DNA of 64,000 bases from Periplaneta americana (lineage: Eukaryota; Arthropoda; Insecta; Blattodea; Blattidae): positions 188,050,627 through 188,114,626 of the forward strand of contig NC_091120.1 in assembly GCF_040183065.1 (NCBI RefSeq). The letters run 5' to 3'. The first letter of the stretch is position 1, and each line of letters opens with the position of its first letter. Below the pieces are notes generated by a model, which saw nothing but the letters and a program-made list of their open reading frames with translations, searched no databases and was not told the DNA's origin. Shown here piece by piece: positions 43,246 to 54,349 of the stretch. The translations under genes and the position numbers were made by a program.

Positions 43246-43249
43246 TTTA

Positions 43250-43668
43250 GGTACTGAATTTCGTGGGGAAATAAGAGACGATACATTATTTTCTTCGAAT
43301 GGAGAGTTTATATTTTGTAAGTTGTGTTACACACAAACTAGAGGCTGGAAACGGGCATTCATTGAAATACATTGCAGTCCCTTAAATTGGTGGTAGATTT
43401 GTTTATAACTAGGTATGAAGTCGTAGATTGACCTGCCCTAGTAATGACACACAAATTGAAAACTATTTTCGGGAGAAATGTAGGATATTCTTATTTTTCT
43501 CAGCTAGCAAATGCTGAAAATTGAACAGAAAATAGTGAAAGTGAAAACATTCAGTGTTTTAAGTTTGCCCCCGTCAGTTCATGTGACGTGGAAAGAAGGT
43601 TTTCTCGTTTCAAATCGTGTTTAAGTGACAGGCGAATAAGTTATGGAATCATAAATTTTCGAATGTAA
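43250..43668 (+). pseudogene. hAT transposase with large internal deletion (CGBP1-like type)
   Basis: The N-terminal piece reads DTLFSSNGEFIFCKLCYTQT ... IEIHC, a BED-like finger half with its CxxC pair. A stop at ~43395 follows. About 170 bases later comes a C-terminal dimerisation piece, FAPVSSCDVERRFSRFKSCL then SDRRISYGIINF. The same two pieces bracket ~400 codons in the intact protein at 57141-58625, so the catalytic core has been deleted here. Element ends were not located. Confidence 0.72.
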
Positions 43669-43740
43669 GTAGGCATACACTGTAATAAAATGTACAGAAC
43701 AGGAAGTAAATTTGATATATTGCTCATGTTTATTTTTATT

Positions 43741-44691
43741 CAAATCAAGATTTCAGGTATAACTCCCTGTAAAGTTGATTTGAATAATTTCGAGGGAAAA
43801 ATTGTTCCGGAGCCGGGTATCGAACCCGGGACCTTTGGTTTAACGTACCAACGCTCTACCTTTGAGCTACCCGGGAACTCTAACCGACACCGATCCAATT
43901 TTTCCCTCTATATCCACAGACCTCAAAGTGGGCAGACAACCGTCAAGCAACCAACTTCGAGTGCACACTAACTCCGTGTGACTTAAATTGTGGTTTTCTG
44001 TTAACGAACAGTGACGTGTATTATGCAAATCCAGATTTCAGGTATAACTCCCTGTAAAGTTGATTTGAATAATTTCGAGGGAAAAATTGTTCCGGAGCCG
44101 GGTATCGAACCCGGGACCTTTGGTTTAACTTACCAACGCTCTACCTCTGAGCTACCCGGGAACTCTAACCGACACTGTTCGTTAACAGAAAACCACAATT
44201 TAAGTCACACAGAGTTAGTGTGCACTCAAAGTTGGTTGCTTGACGGTTGTCAGCCCACTTTGAGGTCTGTGGATATAGACGGAAAAGTTGGATCTGTGTC
44301 GGGTAGAGTTCACGGGTAGCTCAGTTGGTAGAGCGTTGGTACGTTTAACCAAAGGTCCCGGGTTCGATACCCGGCTCCGGAACAATTTTTCCCTCGAAAT
44401 TATTCAAATCAACTTTACAGGGAGTTATACCTGAAATCTTGATTTGCATAACACACGTCACTGTTCGTTAACAGAAAACCACAATTTAAGTCACACGGCG
44501 TTAGTGTGCACTCGAAGTTGGTTGCTTGACGGTTGTCTGCCCACTTTGAGGTCTGTGGATATAGAGGGAAAAATTGGATCGGTGTCGGTTAGAGTTCCCG
44601 GGTAGCTCAGAGGTAGAGCATTGGTACGTTAAACCAAAGGTCCCGGGTTCGATACCCGGCTCCGGAACAATTTTTCCCTCGAAATTATTCA
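43741..44691. mobile_element. Cluster of four SINE (family b) units in inverted arrangement
   Basis: Units: 43741-44023 (-), 44024-44177 (-, truncated), 44177-44462 (+), 44462-44691 (+, truncated). Each has a tRNA-like head (TAGCTCAGTTGGTAGAGCG; B box GGTTCGATACCC), a ~120-bp leader (ACTTTGAGGTCTGTGG ...) and the tail CAGGGAGTTATACCTG. The whole block is flanked by the 12-bp repeat TTTATTTTTATT (43729-43740 and 44692-44703). Similar-looking ORFs (e.g. 43690-43971, 44501-44692) are SINE translations. Anticodon-loop position 33 is not T, so these are not called as tRNA genes. Confidence 0.88.
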
Positions 44692-45008
44692 TTTATTTTT
44701 ATTATTTACTAGCCGTACCCGTGCGCTCCGCTGCACCCGTTAGAAATAAATATAAAGTAATTACATAATTAAAATAGGACATTTGATCCAGGGAACATTC
44801 GTGTTTGATATAAGGATTTATCGTTTATTATGTTACTTATATTGTATTAAAAAAATTAAAATGCGATCATTTTAATCCAGAGACCACTCATTTGGTCATA
44901 AAAATTATTTTAGGAAATCAGGAAACGAATGCCTATCAAGTTTTCTGTGCATGAGAAGCTATTTTAATCTTACCTGTCCTCGATTCACTCAGACGTTACT
45001 GTAATAAC

Positions 45009-47858
45009 TAGACATCGGATTTTTAGGCACTAAAAATTGCAGTTTTAGGCGCCTAAAATAAGCTCAAAATTTGTAAAATTAGGCTCTATTTTAATGAAAA
45101 TAGGCATTTTAGGCACATCAAGGTATCATACTTATTTCTTTCACTGAAATTTTTAGTTATACACTAAAATACGCACAAAAAAGTATGTTTAAACATTAAA
45201 AAAGAATACTATATTATATTTATAAACAGAGCTGCACAAATTTAATATATTGAAACTAATGAAATAATGATTATTGATATCAAGATTACTCAATTTAAGT
45301 TATTGAAATTCAGTTCCATGCTCAGACTTTATTATAATTATCTGCACAGTACACCACCAGAATTTTTTCTAAATTCTCCACAGTTAACCTTTGCCTTTTG
45401 TCACTGAGAATCATTTTGAAAGCAGAAAAACTTCTTTCAACCGAAACTGATGTGAGAGGCGCAAATTTTAAATTAGGTACAATAGAAACATCAATACTTA
45501 CTGGAACATTTACATTTTCCCCCGATATCACTCTTGATACTTTTTCCAACAATGAAAATCCTACACTCTTATTTAATACGTTGTCCCACTTATTTTTAAC
45601 TTTTTTCCCAGTTTCGCCCAAAGCAGAATGCATGTTCACTTGAGCTTCCTTTACTATTGCTATTTGGCTACAAAGAGATTGTTTTTCACGTTCTAATAGT
45701 GCAATCTTGCAGGTATGAAAGAAAAGTTTGATGTTATGTAGGCAATATCGTTTTTCACTCGTGAGTCATTCAGACAATCTTTCACTGCTTTCACACACGC
45801 TGCACTATCAGTTTCAGGTAATTTATCAATAACTGTGACCACTTCTTTAAAATACTTAGAATAATACACCACTGACTGAATCCAGGTTCCCCATCGTGTA
45901 ACAACCGGCTGAGGTGGGAGTGGGATATCCGGAAAGTTCTCTCTGAATATTGAAATCCTGGATGGGGCTTTACAAAAACATTTTTTTTGTGTTAGAAATA
46001 AACGAATTGACAAGAGGAAATTCATTCCGGATTGTTTCAGAAACCCTGTGAAGGCCATGTGCTAGACAGGTTACATGCGTGAGGTTAGGATAAAATGTTT
46101 TAAGAAGTGGAGCTGCAGCAACCATGTATGAGGCAGCATCAGTACAAAACAACAGAACTTCAGAATCGTCTATATTACCTGAGTATAAAGACTGTAGGCC
46201 TTTATTTACAAAATAAGCAATGGCTTGGCTATTCACTTTCGAAAGTTCCTTAACACATACGAGGTGTGGAATCGAAAGTCCATCAGGACTAAGTTTTCCT
46301 ACTACCATATTTGCTATATACCTATTCATAGGATCTGAGGTTTCATCCACAGAGACCCATATGTAAAAATCACCTATATCCTCCCGAATGGAAGCTAAAG
46401 TTTCATTGTATGTTTCTGTCTAAGTAATTTTTTCTTAGGGTCGACTCAGATGGGATATTTTGTTTGCAGTATTTTTGTAAAAACTGTCTTAAAACCGGAT
46501 TTTCAATTGCATTCCAGGGAATGTTAGCAGCAACAAACGCTCTGGTTAAATCAGCATAGAAATTGCTGCTGAGATTGGATGAAGTAGGCTGTATTAGTAA
46601 AGTTTGTTGCAGTTGATTTTTCCGCTGAGCTTTAGCCTTATGAGCCGCTCCTTGCACATGCTGCTTTAGGTGGCACTTCTTTTCTTGCGAAATCTAAAAA
46701 TGTAAAGTAAACTGAATTCAAATAAAATCCTAATTGTTGTATTGCAGTATTTCTATCACAAAGTTAGTGGGTTCGAACAATCAAAATTTTAATGACCTGC
46801 AAATACTTTAACTATCGGAATTTAAAAGGTTAAAGTGTAGTGGTCTTAAAAAGAATTATACCTCAGGATAGGTCAGTCAATGTATAAATATTATAGGCCT
46901 ACTCATTAAAATTAATAGAATTTATATATTTCAACTATTGTTACATACCTGTTTGCTACAACTCTTGCAGAATATTATTTTTCCATCATAAGTGAATTCT
47001 GAATATTCTGTTAGCCATTGCCGGATCAATGTAGATTTTGCACTTATATTTTTCGGCATTATCGCGTTAAACTTCACAGGAAAACGTCCTACCACTCAAA
47101 ACTTCTCAACACAAATAAGGTGAGGGAAAGAGCAACTGTTAACGAGCATTCAAATGATCCGTTGTTATTGAGATTCAATTGGACAAAAATACAAAGTCAC
47201 TTATTGTTGCATTTCCCGGTAGTGTTAACACTAGGAGGGCCATTCTTTTAATTATTTTGTAACGGTTTACCCTACTAATTCGCAGTTTTACGACTTTTCA
47301 TAAATATTTCAAAAACACTCTTTCTCCAAAAATTGTGATTTTATGACACTCTGAAGGGCAGTACAGCTAATCGGTTTCAGACCGAAAACAGTCATTTTTA
47401 TAGTATAGTATACCTCTGAATCGGTAGCAGCACATGTTGTGAGTGTTGCCTGCTTCAAAACTAAGGTTGGTTCTTTGTCGGCATTTATGCCTCCAAACAT
47501 GTTAAATTCGGTGAAATCTATTGCGAGTGTCGTGAGATTCAAAACATTTTGTTTCCTTTATCAATGGTTTCATGGCCGGTGTGAAGCAAACTTTCCACTT
47601 TTTAAATGCCTTAAATTTCGCAGTGAATGCATGTATAAATTATAAAAAGTAAGAGTAAAATGCGAAACTTTACAGTGAGTTAGGCATTTTTAGGCGAATA
47701 TTAACAAATTAGGCTCTAATAACCGATTTAGGGCATTTTAGGGCACTATAAAACTCTTTGAATACCTTTCAATTTCCATGAAACACAAATATTAATAATT
47801 ATTTTTACTTTTCTCCTAAAGAAACAAAATAGGCATTTGCCCTAGAATCCGATGTCTG
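45009..47858 (-). mobile_element. hAT-4 element, full length but inactive
   Basis: Ends TAGACATCGGATTTTTAGGC and, inverted, CAGACATCGGATTCTAGGGC; perfect 8-bp duplication GTAATAAC (45001-45008 and 47859-47866). It contains a two-exon transposase pseudogene on the minus strand. Short TTTTAGGC-type motifs recur near both ends (~45025-45125 and ~47680-47750), resembling sub-terminal transposase-binding repeats. Confidence 0.9.
45322..47059 (-). pseudogene. hAT transposase, two exons, three frameshifts (CGBP1-like)
   Basis: Exon 1 (47059-46949) encodes 37 residues from MPKNISAKSTLIRQWL to CKSCSKQ and ends at a GTATGT donor. Exon 2 starts at 46693 after a TTTTTAG acceptor (ISQEKKCHLKQHVQGAAHK), completing a C2H2 BED-like finger. 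The hAT core follows: SVDETSD (first Asp), LFCTDAASYMV (second Asp), CLAHGLHR (CxxH motif), PVVTRWGTWIQS, and C-terminal SVERSFSAFKMILSDKRQRL. One-base shifts near 46425, 45980 and 45708 break the frame. It is a near relative in design of the intact gene at 57141-58625. Confidence 0.88.
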
Positions 47859-48536
47859 GTAATAACATTATAGCATTATGTCCAGCTAGAGAAACTACAC
47901 TTTCCAATGGTGAATTAATAATTAATTATACAAATCGGTTAATTAAACTTCCGATATTACTTCACAAAAACACAGAAACATTGTAGGCTATGTTTCATAG
48001 ATTTCGATTGTTGTGTCCAAGTCCCCTTACAGACGAAGTCATTTGTTTTTTATTTCATTACACAGCGTTAGATGGCGTTGTTATTGTAATTTTGAAACTC
48101 ATTTATCTCATTAAATATCTGTCCTATCAAAATTTTTTCAGGAATAAAACTTATCGGAAATTAGTTTTAAAGAAACTTTTGTTATGTAATATTTTCATGA
48201 AAATTAATAATAAGGGAGATATTTCGATTTATTTAATTCAAGCCCCCTTATAAACCCCATTTTAAATAAAATATTTTGAATGTCATATAGCCTAAATTCT
48301 AAGTTACAACGAACGTAATTTATATTCCAATTTTCATATAAATCGGTTCAGCCATTATCACGTGAAAAGGTAACAAACATCCAGACAGACAGACAGACAG
48401 ACAGATATGCAAACAAAAATTTCATAAAAGCGATTTTCGGTTTCAGGGCGGTTAATATATATGTTAGGACCAATTATTTTTGGAAAATCGGAAATTACCA
48501 GAAAAATTTCGGCTACAGATTTATTATTAGTATAGA

Positions 48537-49170
48537 TAATATATGCTATAAAATTACATGTTTCAATCTACCATAATACAGGGACATCATTTTGTTTTTA
48601 CTAACATTTCCAATATTAACCTGTTTATACCTTTGGATTAACGATTGAGAACCGGAAACACTGTCTTCCACGACTGAAGTTTGATGGCACTAGTGTAAAA
48701 TACAATACACATAACTTTACTAGGTATAGGAGGGAAGAAAAGTAGTGCATCCATTTATGTAAACTAGGAAATGTTACGATTTTGAGTTTGATGATTTTCG
48801 TCGGATTTTTATTTAATCAAAATATAGTACAGTATTAACAGTAACTGTTTTTACTCACTAACTGAACTATCCAATCGGACGTATTTATTATACAATGTAT
48901 AGTATACTGTCTACAGCACATTAGCATACAATATTTACAGTGCATTTAAATTAAAAAAAAATCAGAATATGGATATTTAAACAAATGATTGGAAATGGTG
49001 GTCGTTCATTTCGATACAGGCTTCAGTTCTTTTGTGCATATTATCAAAAACGTGTTCAAGAAAATCTTCTGAAATTGAATGTATGGTTTCTTGTATGTAA
49101 TTATTTAATTCTTCTATTGTTGTTAGGATGTTTAGCAAACACAACTGTTTATATATTGGGATCAATAATG
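48537..49170. other. Unassigned sequence
   Basis: AT-rich, with no recognised element or exon. Confidence 0.4.
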
Positions 49171-49177
49171 TTGTCAT

Positions 49178-49178
49178 C

Positions 49179-49249
<71 letters not shown>

Positions 49250-49250
49250 G
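49178..49250. repeat. (TAA)n-(TTA)n inverted microsatellite
   Basis: About ten AAT triplets run directly into about thirteen ATT triplets, making a self-complementary tract. Confidence 0.95.
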
Positions 49251-49690
49251 AAAAAGATATACCCTACCAAAGTCCCATCTTTCATCTCTAGTAGGTTGGC
49301 AGGCCTGATGTTACATGGTCCTAGCGAATGTCAAGAATGACGTAGAGCGTAACGTTCAATTCAGTATATCGCCGTTACGACTAAATGCTTGGCCGCACGC
49401 TATCTCTAAAAGATAAACAACACATGCACACCTATATATAAACTACAGAGTAAATAAAGAGCTCTCTATTTATGTCACTTATTCCGTAATGAGTATTTTA
49501 CACCAGCCATGGACACGATGAATGCCACTCGATTGAAGCTCAGAGGCCTTAGGGTGGGAAGGGTTGAGGATGCAGCAAGGAGTAAACAAACCCTCCTATG
49601 TGCATATGAGTTACAGTGGTGGAACGTTAAACATGTCGTCTGTTGGTTATCGAAATGAGCTATATCACTGGTAGTAAATAATAAATCTAC
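49251..49690. other. Unassigned sequence of moderate GC content
   Basis: No recognised element; no long ORF. Confidence 0.35.
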
Positions 49691-49708
49691 ATTTATTTAT
49701 TTATTCAT

Positions 49709-49747
<39 letters not shown>

Positions 49748-51300
49748 TTTCTATAACAGGGTAAAGCCCCAATTGCAATAGACAGTACAGATTTGTTTAA
49801 AAAAACATAGAATTGCATATAACATGAAAAAAGAGATAAAACAGAAACAAATGCAAGATACAAGTATAATTACAAATTAAAAATTAAAAATGGAAAAAAA
49901 AAACAAATAGGTGCTACCTAAATAAAAGACACAGATATAGCTATAAATGAAAAATACCAAATAAAAATCAATTGAAAAGAGTTAAGTATAGATATCATAG
50001 CCAAAAATGTAAAATGTAGCTATAATTGGCAAATTACAGAGTAAATATAGCACTATGTTAATAAATTCAATATACAGTATTATATAGTAAGCCTAATAGG
50101 CTTAATTAATTTATTTAAGAAATTCACTATTACAGAACATATGTTCCAATTAGTAGGATATCTGATTATAACTATAACTAACATTCAACTAGGATTTAAC
50201 ATATCATGAAACTATTGCTGTATATAACTTTTGTGCGAGATCGTGCGTATTTGCTTGGTTTCTGCACAAAACCAATCCGCGGTAAGTCTAAAATTCCACA
50301 TTCAGTATTCCCAACCGAACGCACATAACAATTTCCCTCTTCTTACCGCTTAAGTGACATATTCATTTTACTGCTTTAGACTTTTAACATATTATTTTTA
50401 GAGACGTTCAATATAGTAATAATTATAAATTGGAAACTTACCACTGCAATTTCACCTAAATTGCACTGTTAATTATTGTTTTTAAATATATTTGCAAAAA
50501 TTAAGTAAACTCTACAAATCCACTAAAGTTACTGCATTCGTGATGCAAGTAACATTAAGGGAGCCGATTGTTTTAAGTTCGCATTTATAGACTGGAGGAA
50601 AAAAAAAAAGACGGACGTATATCACGGCCTGCTGGAGTATAGTAAAAACAGAAAACATTTTAAAGTAACAAAGTTGAAGATAGATTTTTTTTTTTCCAAA
50701 TTTGCCGTCATTGAACAGAAACCAAGATGGAGATTTCATTACAACTAATTAGAAATTCCTCTTTCAGGTATGTAATAAACGATCTTCGCACAAAATAATG
50801 TGCGATACACGAGCGGTATATTTTCTTTCAATTCTCGGAAATTAAAAAAGCTCAACTACGTTTCGCTTTTTCAATCTTTTCCTCGAACATGAAAACGTCA
50901 ACATACCGCTCTTGTAACGCATATTACTATTTCTTGTACATATTGTACGATAACGAGAAATCTAAACCATGTTTATTTGATAGATGATTGTAAGTTCGAA
51001 GCATTAATAAAAGTGCAGACATTTTATGAGTTTGTGTTTAAGATGTCTGTAAATAAAAGAGAGATCGCTTTCTCAAATTTGATTTACCAATATTGAAACT
51101 AATTAGTTGTAGAAGATCAGGGTTGTCTATTAAACCATTTATGGTTTTGAATAAGTACATTTGTTGTGCTCTTATCCTGAGACTGCTGAGAGATGGTACA
51201 TTAAATTCAACCAGCATGGATTCATAAGATTTTAATATAATACAGTATGTGCACAAAGTCCCGTTATACCCTATAAATACCTCAAATATACACACTATTT
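49691..51300 (-). mobile_element. LINE 3' region, split by R copy 3
   Basis: The minus-strand ORF end at 51295-51038 (LRIRAQQMYLFKTINGLIDN, then SNLRKRSLFY) is a LINE ORF2 C-terminus. AT-rich 3' UTR follows on both sides of R copy 3 (50229-50929) and ends with an (AAAT)n tail at 49691-49752. Confidence 0.65.
50229..50929 (+). mobile_element. Dispersed element R, copy 3
   Basis: TTTTGTGCGAGATCGTGCG to CATATTACTA. It reads through the MITE site of copy 1. Its own internal deletion, near GGGAGCCGATTG (50559), differs from those of copies 1 and 2. Confidence 0.8.
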
Positions 51301-51537
51301 ATGCAATTCTGGTCATAATGCAGACATACAGTACATCCACTTTACGCTAACTGTGTGTCCTAAATGTCCGAAGGGTCAGTATGTTCCTCATCAATCTAAT
51401 CTCACAAAATGATGCATGCCCAGGTTCGGTGTGACTTTCTCCTCAGCATTGTTGGTGTAATCCAGGGGTTCCCGACCGGTCACACTGGTGTGTAGCGCAG
51501 CCCGATGGAGTGTGTCGCGAAATTTTGGAACAGAAAA

Positions 51538-52347
51538 TAGTAATATGCGTTACAAGAGCGGTATGTTGAAGTTTTTATGTTCGAGGAAAAGTTTGAAAAA
51601 GCGAAACGTAGTTGAGCTTTTTCAATTTCCGAGAATTGAAAGAAAACATACCGCTCGTGTATCGTACATTACTGTATTTTGTGCGAAGATCGTTTATTAC
51701 ATACCTGAAAGAGGAATTTCTAATTAGTTGCAATGAAATCTCCATCTTGGTTTCTCTTCAATGACTGCAAATTTGTAAAACGAAAACATCTATCTTCAAC
51801 ATTGTTGCTTTAAAATGTTTTCTGTGATTACTATACTCCAGCAAGCCGTGATATACGTTTGTCTTTTTTTCCCCCAGTCCATAAATGCGAACTTACAACA
51901 AACGGTAAGGTTATGTAATGATTTATTTTTCATTTTAATATTTTAACAATATTATTTATATAACATATTGCAGTAATAACATCGGCATCTGGAATCTTGT
52001 TGATTTTTTTCACGGCTTCCTTAATGTTACTTGCATCACGAATCCATTAACTTTAGTGGAGTTGTAGAGTTTACTTAATTTTTGCAAATATTTAAAAACA
52101 ATAATTAACAGTGCAATTTAAGTGAAATTGCACTGGTAAGTTTCCAATTTATAATTATTGCTATATTGAACGTCTCTAAAACTAATATATCATAAGCCTA
52201 AAGCAGTAAAATCAATATGTCACTTAAGCGGTAAGAAGAGGGAAATTGTTATGTGTGTTAGGTTGGGAATACTGTATGTGGAATTTTAGACTTACCGCGG
52301 ATTGGTTTTGTGCGGAAACCAAGCAAATACGCACAATCTCGCACAAA
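51538..52347 (-). mobile_element. Dispersed element R, copy 4 (most complete)
   Basis: Runs TAGTAATATGCGTTAC to ATCTCGCACAAA on +. At 810 bp it retains internal blocks missing from the other three copies, including a TTATATAACATATTGCAG segment. It forms an inverted pair with copy 3, 608 bp away. Confidence 0.82.
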
Positions 52348-52634
52348 TAAATTTTATGCCATCCAGAAAGTCTCTACAACACATTTTTTTTATTTACAAC
52401 GACGTTTTTGAGACAGACGTGAAACGTGAACACCTACAACAATGCTCAGTTTAATTTTTCTGCCTGTCGTTAATTCGAATGAAAGTGAACATCTGCAACA
52501 ATGGTATAAAAACAAACTGACTAGTCATACTAGTCGAGCAAAATATAATGAGGTGGGCGAGACCTCATTCATATTTGATGCATATCTGCAACAATGCTTT
52601 GTAATTCGTTTACTCTTCCCACTTTAAAAATATC

Positions 52635-53535
52635 TATTGGACACCTGTCAGTCAGGTTTTAGAAATCACCATAGTACGACTACTGCTCTACTCAAGACCT
52701 CTGAAGACATTCGTGAAGCTATAGGCAGACGTGAAATTACTGTATTGACACTAAGACTTCAGCCGAGCTTTTGACACTGTCGACATTGACATATATTGAT
52801 TTCAAAGCTAAGACAGAAGCATCTTTCTGAGAGTGCAGCCACATCGATGGGCTCCTACCTTCGCGACCGCCAGCAATGTGTATATCATGATAATCGTTCT
52901 TCTTCTTGGCGGCACGTGAGAGCAGGTGTCCCTCAGGGGTCTGTACTAGGTCCTCTGTTTTTCACTCTATATATTAATGGCATTTCTCCAGTTCTGGAGC
53001 ACTGCCAATATATTTGTATGCGGACGACCTTCAAGTATATATACACTCTCGGCCTGATACTCTTAATGAACGTTTGTCGAGCCTCAATGACGATCTTTTG
53101 TCAATTAATAATTGGGCAAGAAAATTTGGGCTAAATATCAATCTAGATAAAACCCAAGACATTCTCATGGGACAGCAAAGGCTTTTAACCTCCATTAATA
53201 TGAACATCCTTCAGCCTGTCTCTCTCAACAACAAAATAATTCCATTCAGTGCTACTGTAAAAAACCTCGGCACCTATTTCGACTCTAATATGAACTGGAA
53301 TTCGCATATTATATATATATATATAATTGTTATTTTTAAGTTAATACTGATTGTGTATATGTATTTAATCTCTCTTTTTTTACTTTATTATGTTTATTAT
53401 TATTTTTAAGTTAATATTTGTATACCGGTATGTATTTTTCTGTATGTGATTTGATCCTGGTTGAGTGGAAGAGAAGGCCTGATGGCCTTAACTCTGCCAG
53501 TGAAAATAAAACTATTATTATTATTATTTTATTAT
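52635..53535 (+). mobile_element. CR1/Jockey-like LINE copy v with internal deletion
   Basis: Polymerase-domain pieces (see next entry) run to NMNWNSHI at ~53310. They then jump directly to AT-rich 3' UTR and the family terminus GAGTGGAAGAGAAGGCCTG ... CTCTGCCAG near 53460-53503, followed by an ATT repeat. The ~200 C-terminal codons present in copies iii and iv are deleted. Confidence 0.82.
52645..53320 (+). pseudogene. LINE reverse-transcriptase domain, frameshifted
   Basis: Frame pieces in order: CQSGFRNHHSTTTALLKTSE (finger region), DFSRAFDTVD (motif A with catalytic Asp), MGSYLRDRQQCVY, RAGVPQGSVLGPLFFTLYIN (motif B region), YADDLQVYIHSRPDTL (motif C, both Asp present) and GLNINLDKTQDILMGQQRLL. 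At least three frame changes separate them (near 52755, 52840 and 53012). All RT catalytic motifs are still legible, but the gene is not translatable. Endonuclease and N-terminus are missing. Confidence 0.87.
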
Positions 53536-53859
53536 TAAATATAGAGTTTAGAATTGTCAGAATATATTGGTCAGTTTCAGTATAGCCTATGCGTATGAGC
53601 GGGTGATAGTGCGACTATTTTATCAAAAGTGCTTTATTTAGATTTTATCATGGAGAATTATTAATAATAATAAACACAAATAAGTGTGTCGCGATATTGT
53701 GGGCGTTCAGTAAAGTGTGTCATCAGTCGACAGAGGTTGGGAAACACTGGTGTAATCTGTTGAATAGCGCATCGCACAGCGTCTTCAATTCATCAATGAT
53801 GTACCGTCTCTGTGCAACAATGCTCTTGATGAAACCCCACAGCGCATTGTCACAGGTTT

Positions 53860-53965
53860 TCACAACGCTGGATTGGCCGTGGGTCACCCATCTTACAAGC
53901 TATTCTCGACTGGCCTCCTTGCAGCCCTGACATCACAACTTTTGAAAATGACCTGGTGTAGTTCC
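53860..53965 (+). pseudogene. Possible IS630/mariner-type transposase scrap
   Basis: A short stretch reads DWPPCSPDIT, like the conserved WPPRSPDLTPxD motif around the third catalytic residue of Tc1/mariner-group transposases. It is only a few dozen bases long, so this is tentative. Confidence 0.35.
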
Positions 53966-54345
53966 TGGGTAGCTCAGTCGGTATAGCGTTGGTGCGCTCA
54001 GCCAAAGGTCCCGGGTTCGACACCCGGCCCCGGAACAATTGAATCAGTCATTTTAGAAAGGGCTCTAATCCATTGTTGATAGGACGCTATTTTATTCGTC
54101 ATACTTTAATACACCTTAGAAATGACATTATTTCGTGGATTCATTAAGACGTACGGAAGCTGAACACTTTTCAAAGTACATTTGAAGAAGTCCCATTCCT
54201 GAAATAAGGTCATTTTCATGGAGATTTGATTGGTGTTGTGATTTCGGACTAGAGTCCTTTCTAAAATGACTGATTCAATTTTTCTCTTGAAATTAATAAA
54301 GTCAGCTTCACAGGGAGCTATACTTGAAAGCCAGATTTGCAAATG
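53958..54345 (+). mobile_element. tRNA-derived SINE (family b), split by an AATT-MITE
   Basis: The head at 53962-54032 has TAGCTCAGTCGGTATAGCG and B box GGTTCGACACCC. The tail CTCTTGAAATT ... CACAGGGAGCTATACTTG resumes at 54281 after the insertion at 54041-54276. Confidence 0.83.
54041..54276. mobile_element. AATT-flanked MITE, member 1
   Basis: 236 bp with ~31-bp terminal inverted repeats starting GAATCAGTCATTTTAGAAAG. AATT on both sides (54037-54040 and 54277-54280); the unbroken SINE sequence GGAACAATTTTTCC shows AATT was duplicated. Related to 63273-63536. Confidence 0.85.
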
Positions 54346-54349
54346 TTCA

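Larger units (their letters stand above)
44709..48536 (-). mobile_element. Non-autonomous Helitron, copy 2, split by hAT-4
   Basis: Same ends as 27556-29151: minus-strand 5' TCTATACTAATAATAAATC after A, and 3' ...GGGTACGGCTAG before T. Parts 44709-45008 and 47859-48536 are Helitron; 45009-47858 is a hAT insertion. Copy 1 reads ACTGTAATAATATTATAG straight through the point. Some internal segments of copy 1 are missing here. Confidence 0.85.
51463..53749. mobile_element. hAT-5 element shell
   Basis: The left end CAGGGGTTCCCGACCGG and inverted right end CAGTGTTTCCCAACCTC are hAT-like; perfect 8-bp duplication GTGTAATC (51455-51462 and 53750-53757). The sub-terminal GTGTGTCGCGA motif occurs near both ends. 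The interior holds R copy 4, ~290 bp of unassigned sequence and LINE copy v. No transposase is recognisable. Confidence 0.85.

Noticed and set aside
44308-44385. tRNA genes at 43.8-44.7 kb and 16.25, 53.96 kb
   Set aside because: A and B boxes are good, but position 33 is not T, the variable sequence after the head is a shared SINE tail, and copies are dispersed and truncated.
45398-45643. Forward ORF at 45398-45643
   Set aside because: Antisense to the hAT-4 dimerisation domain.
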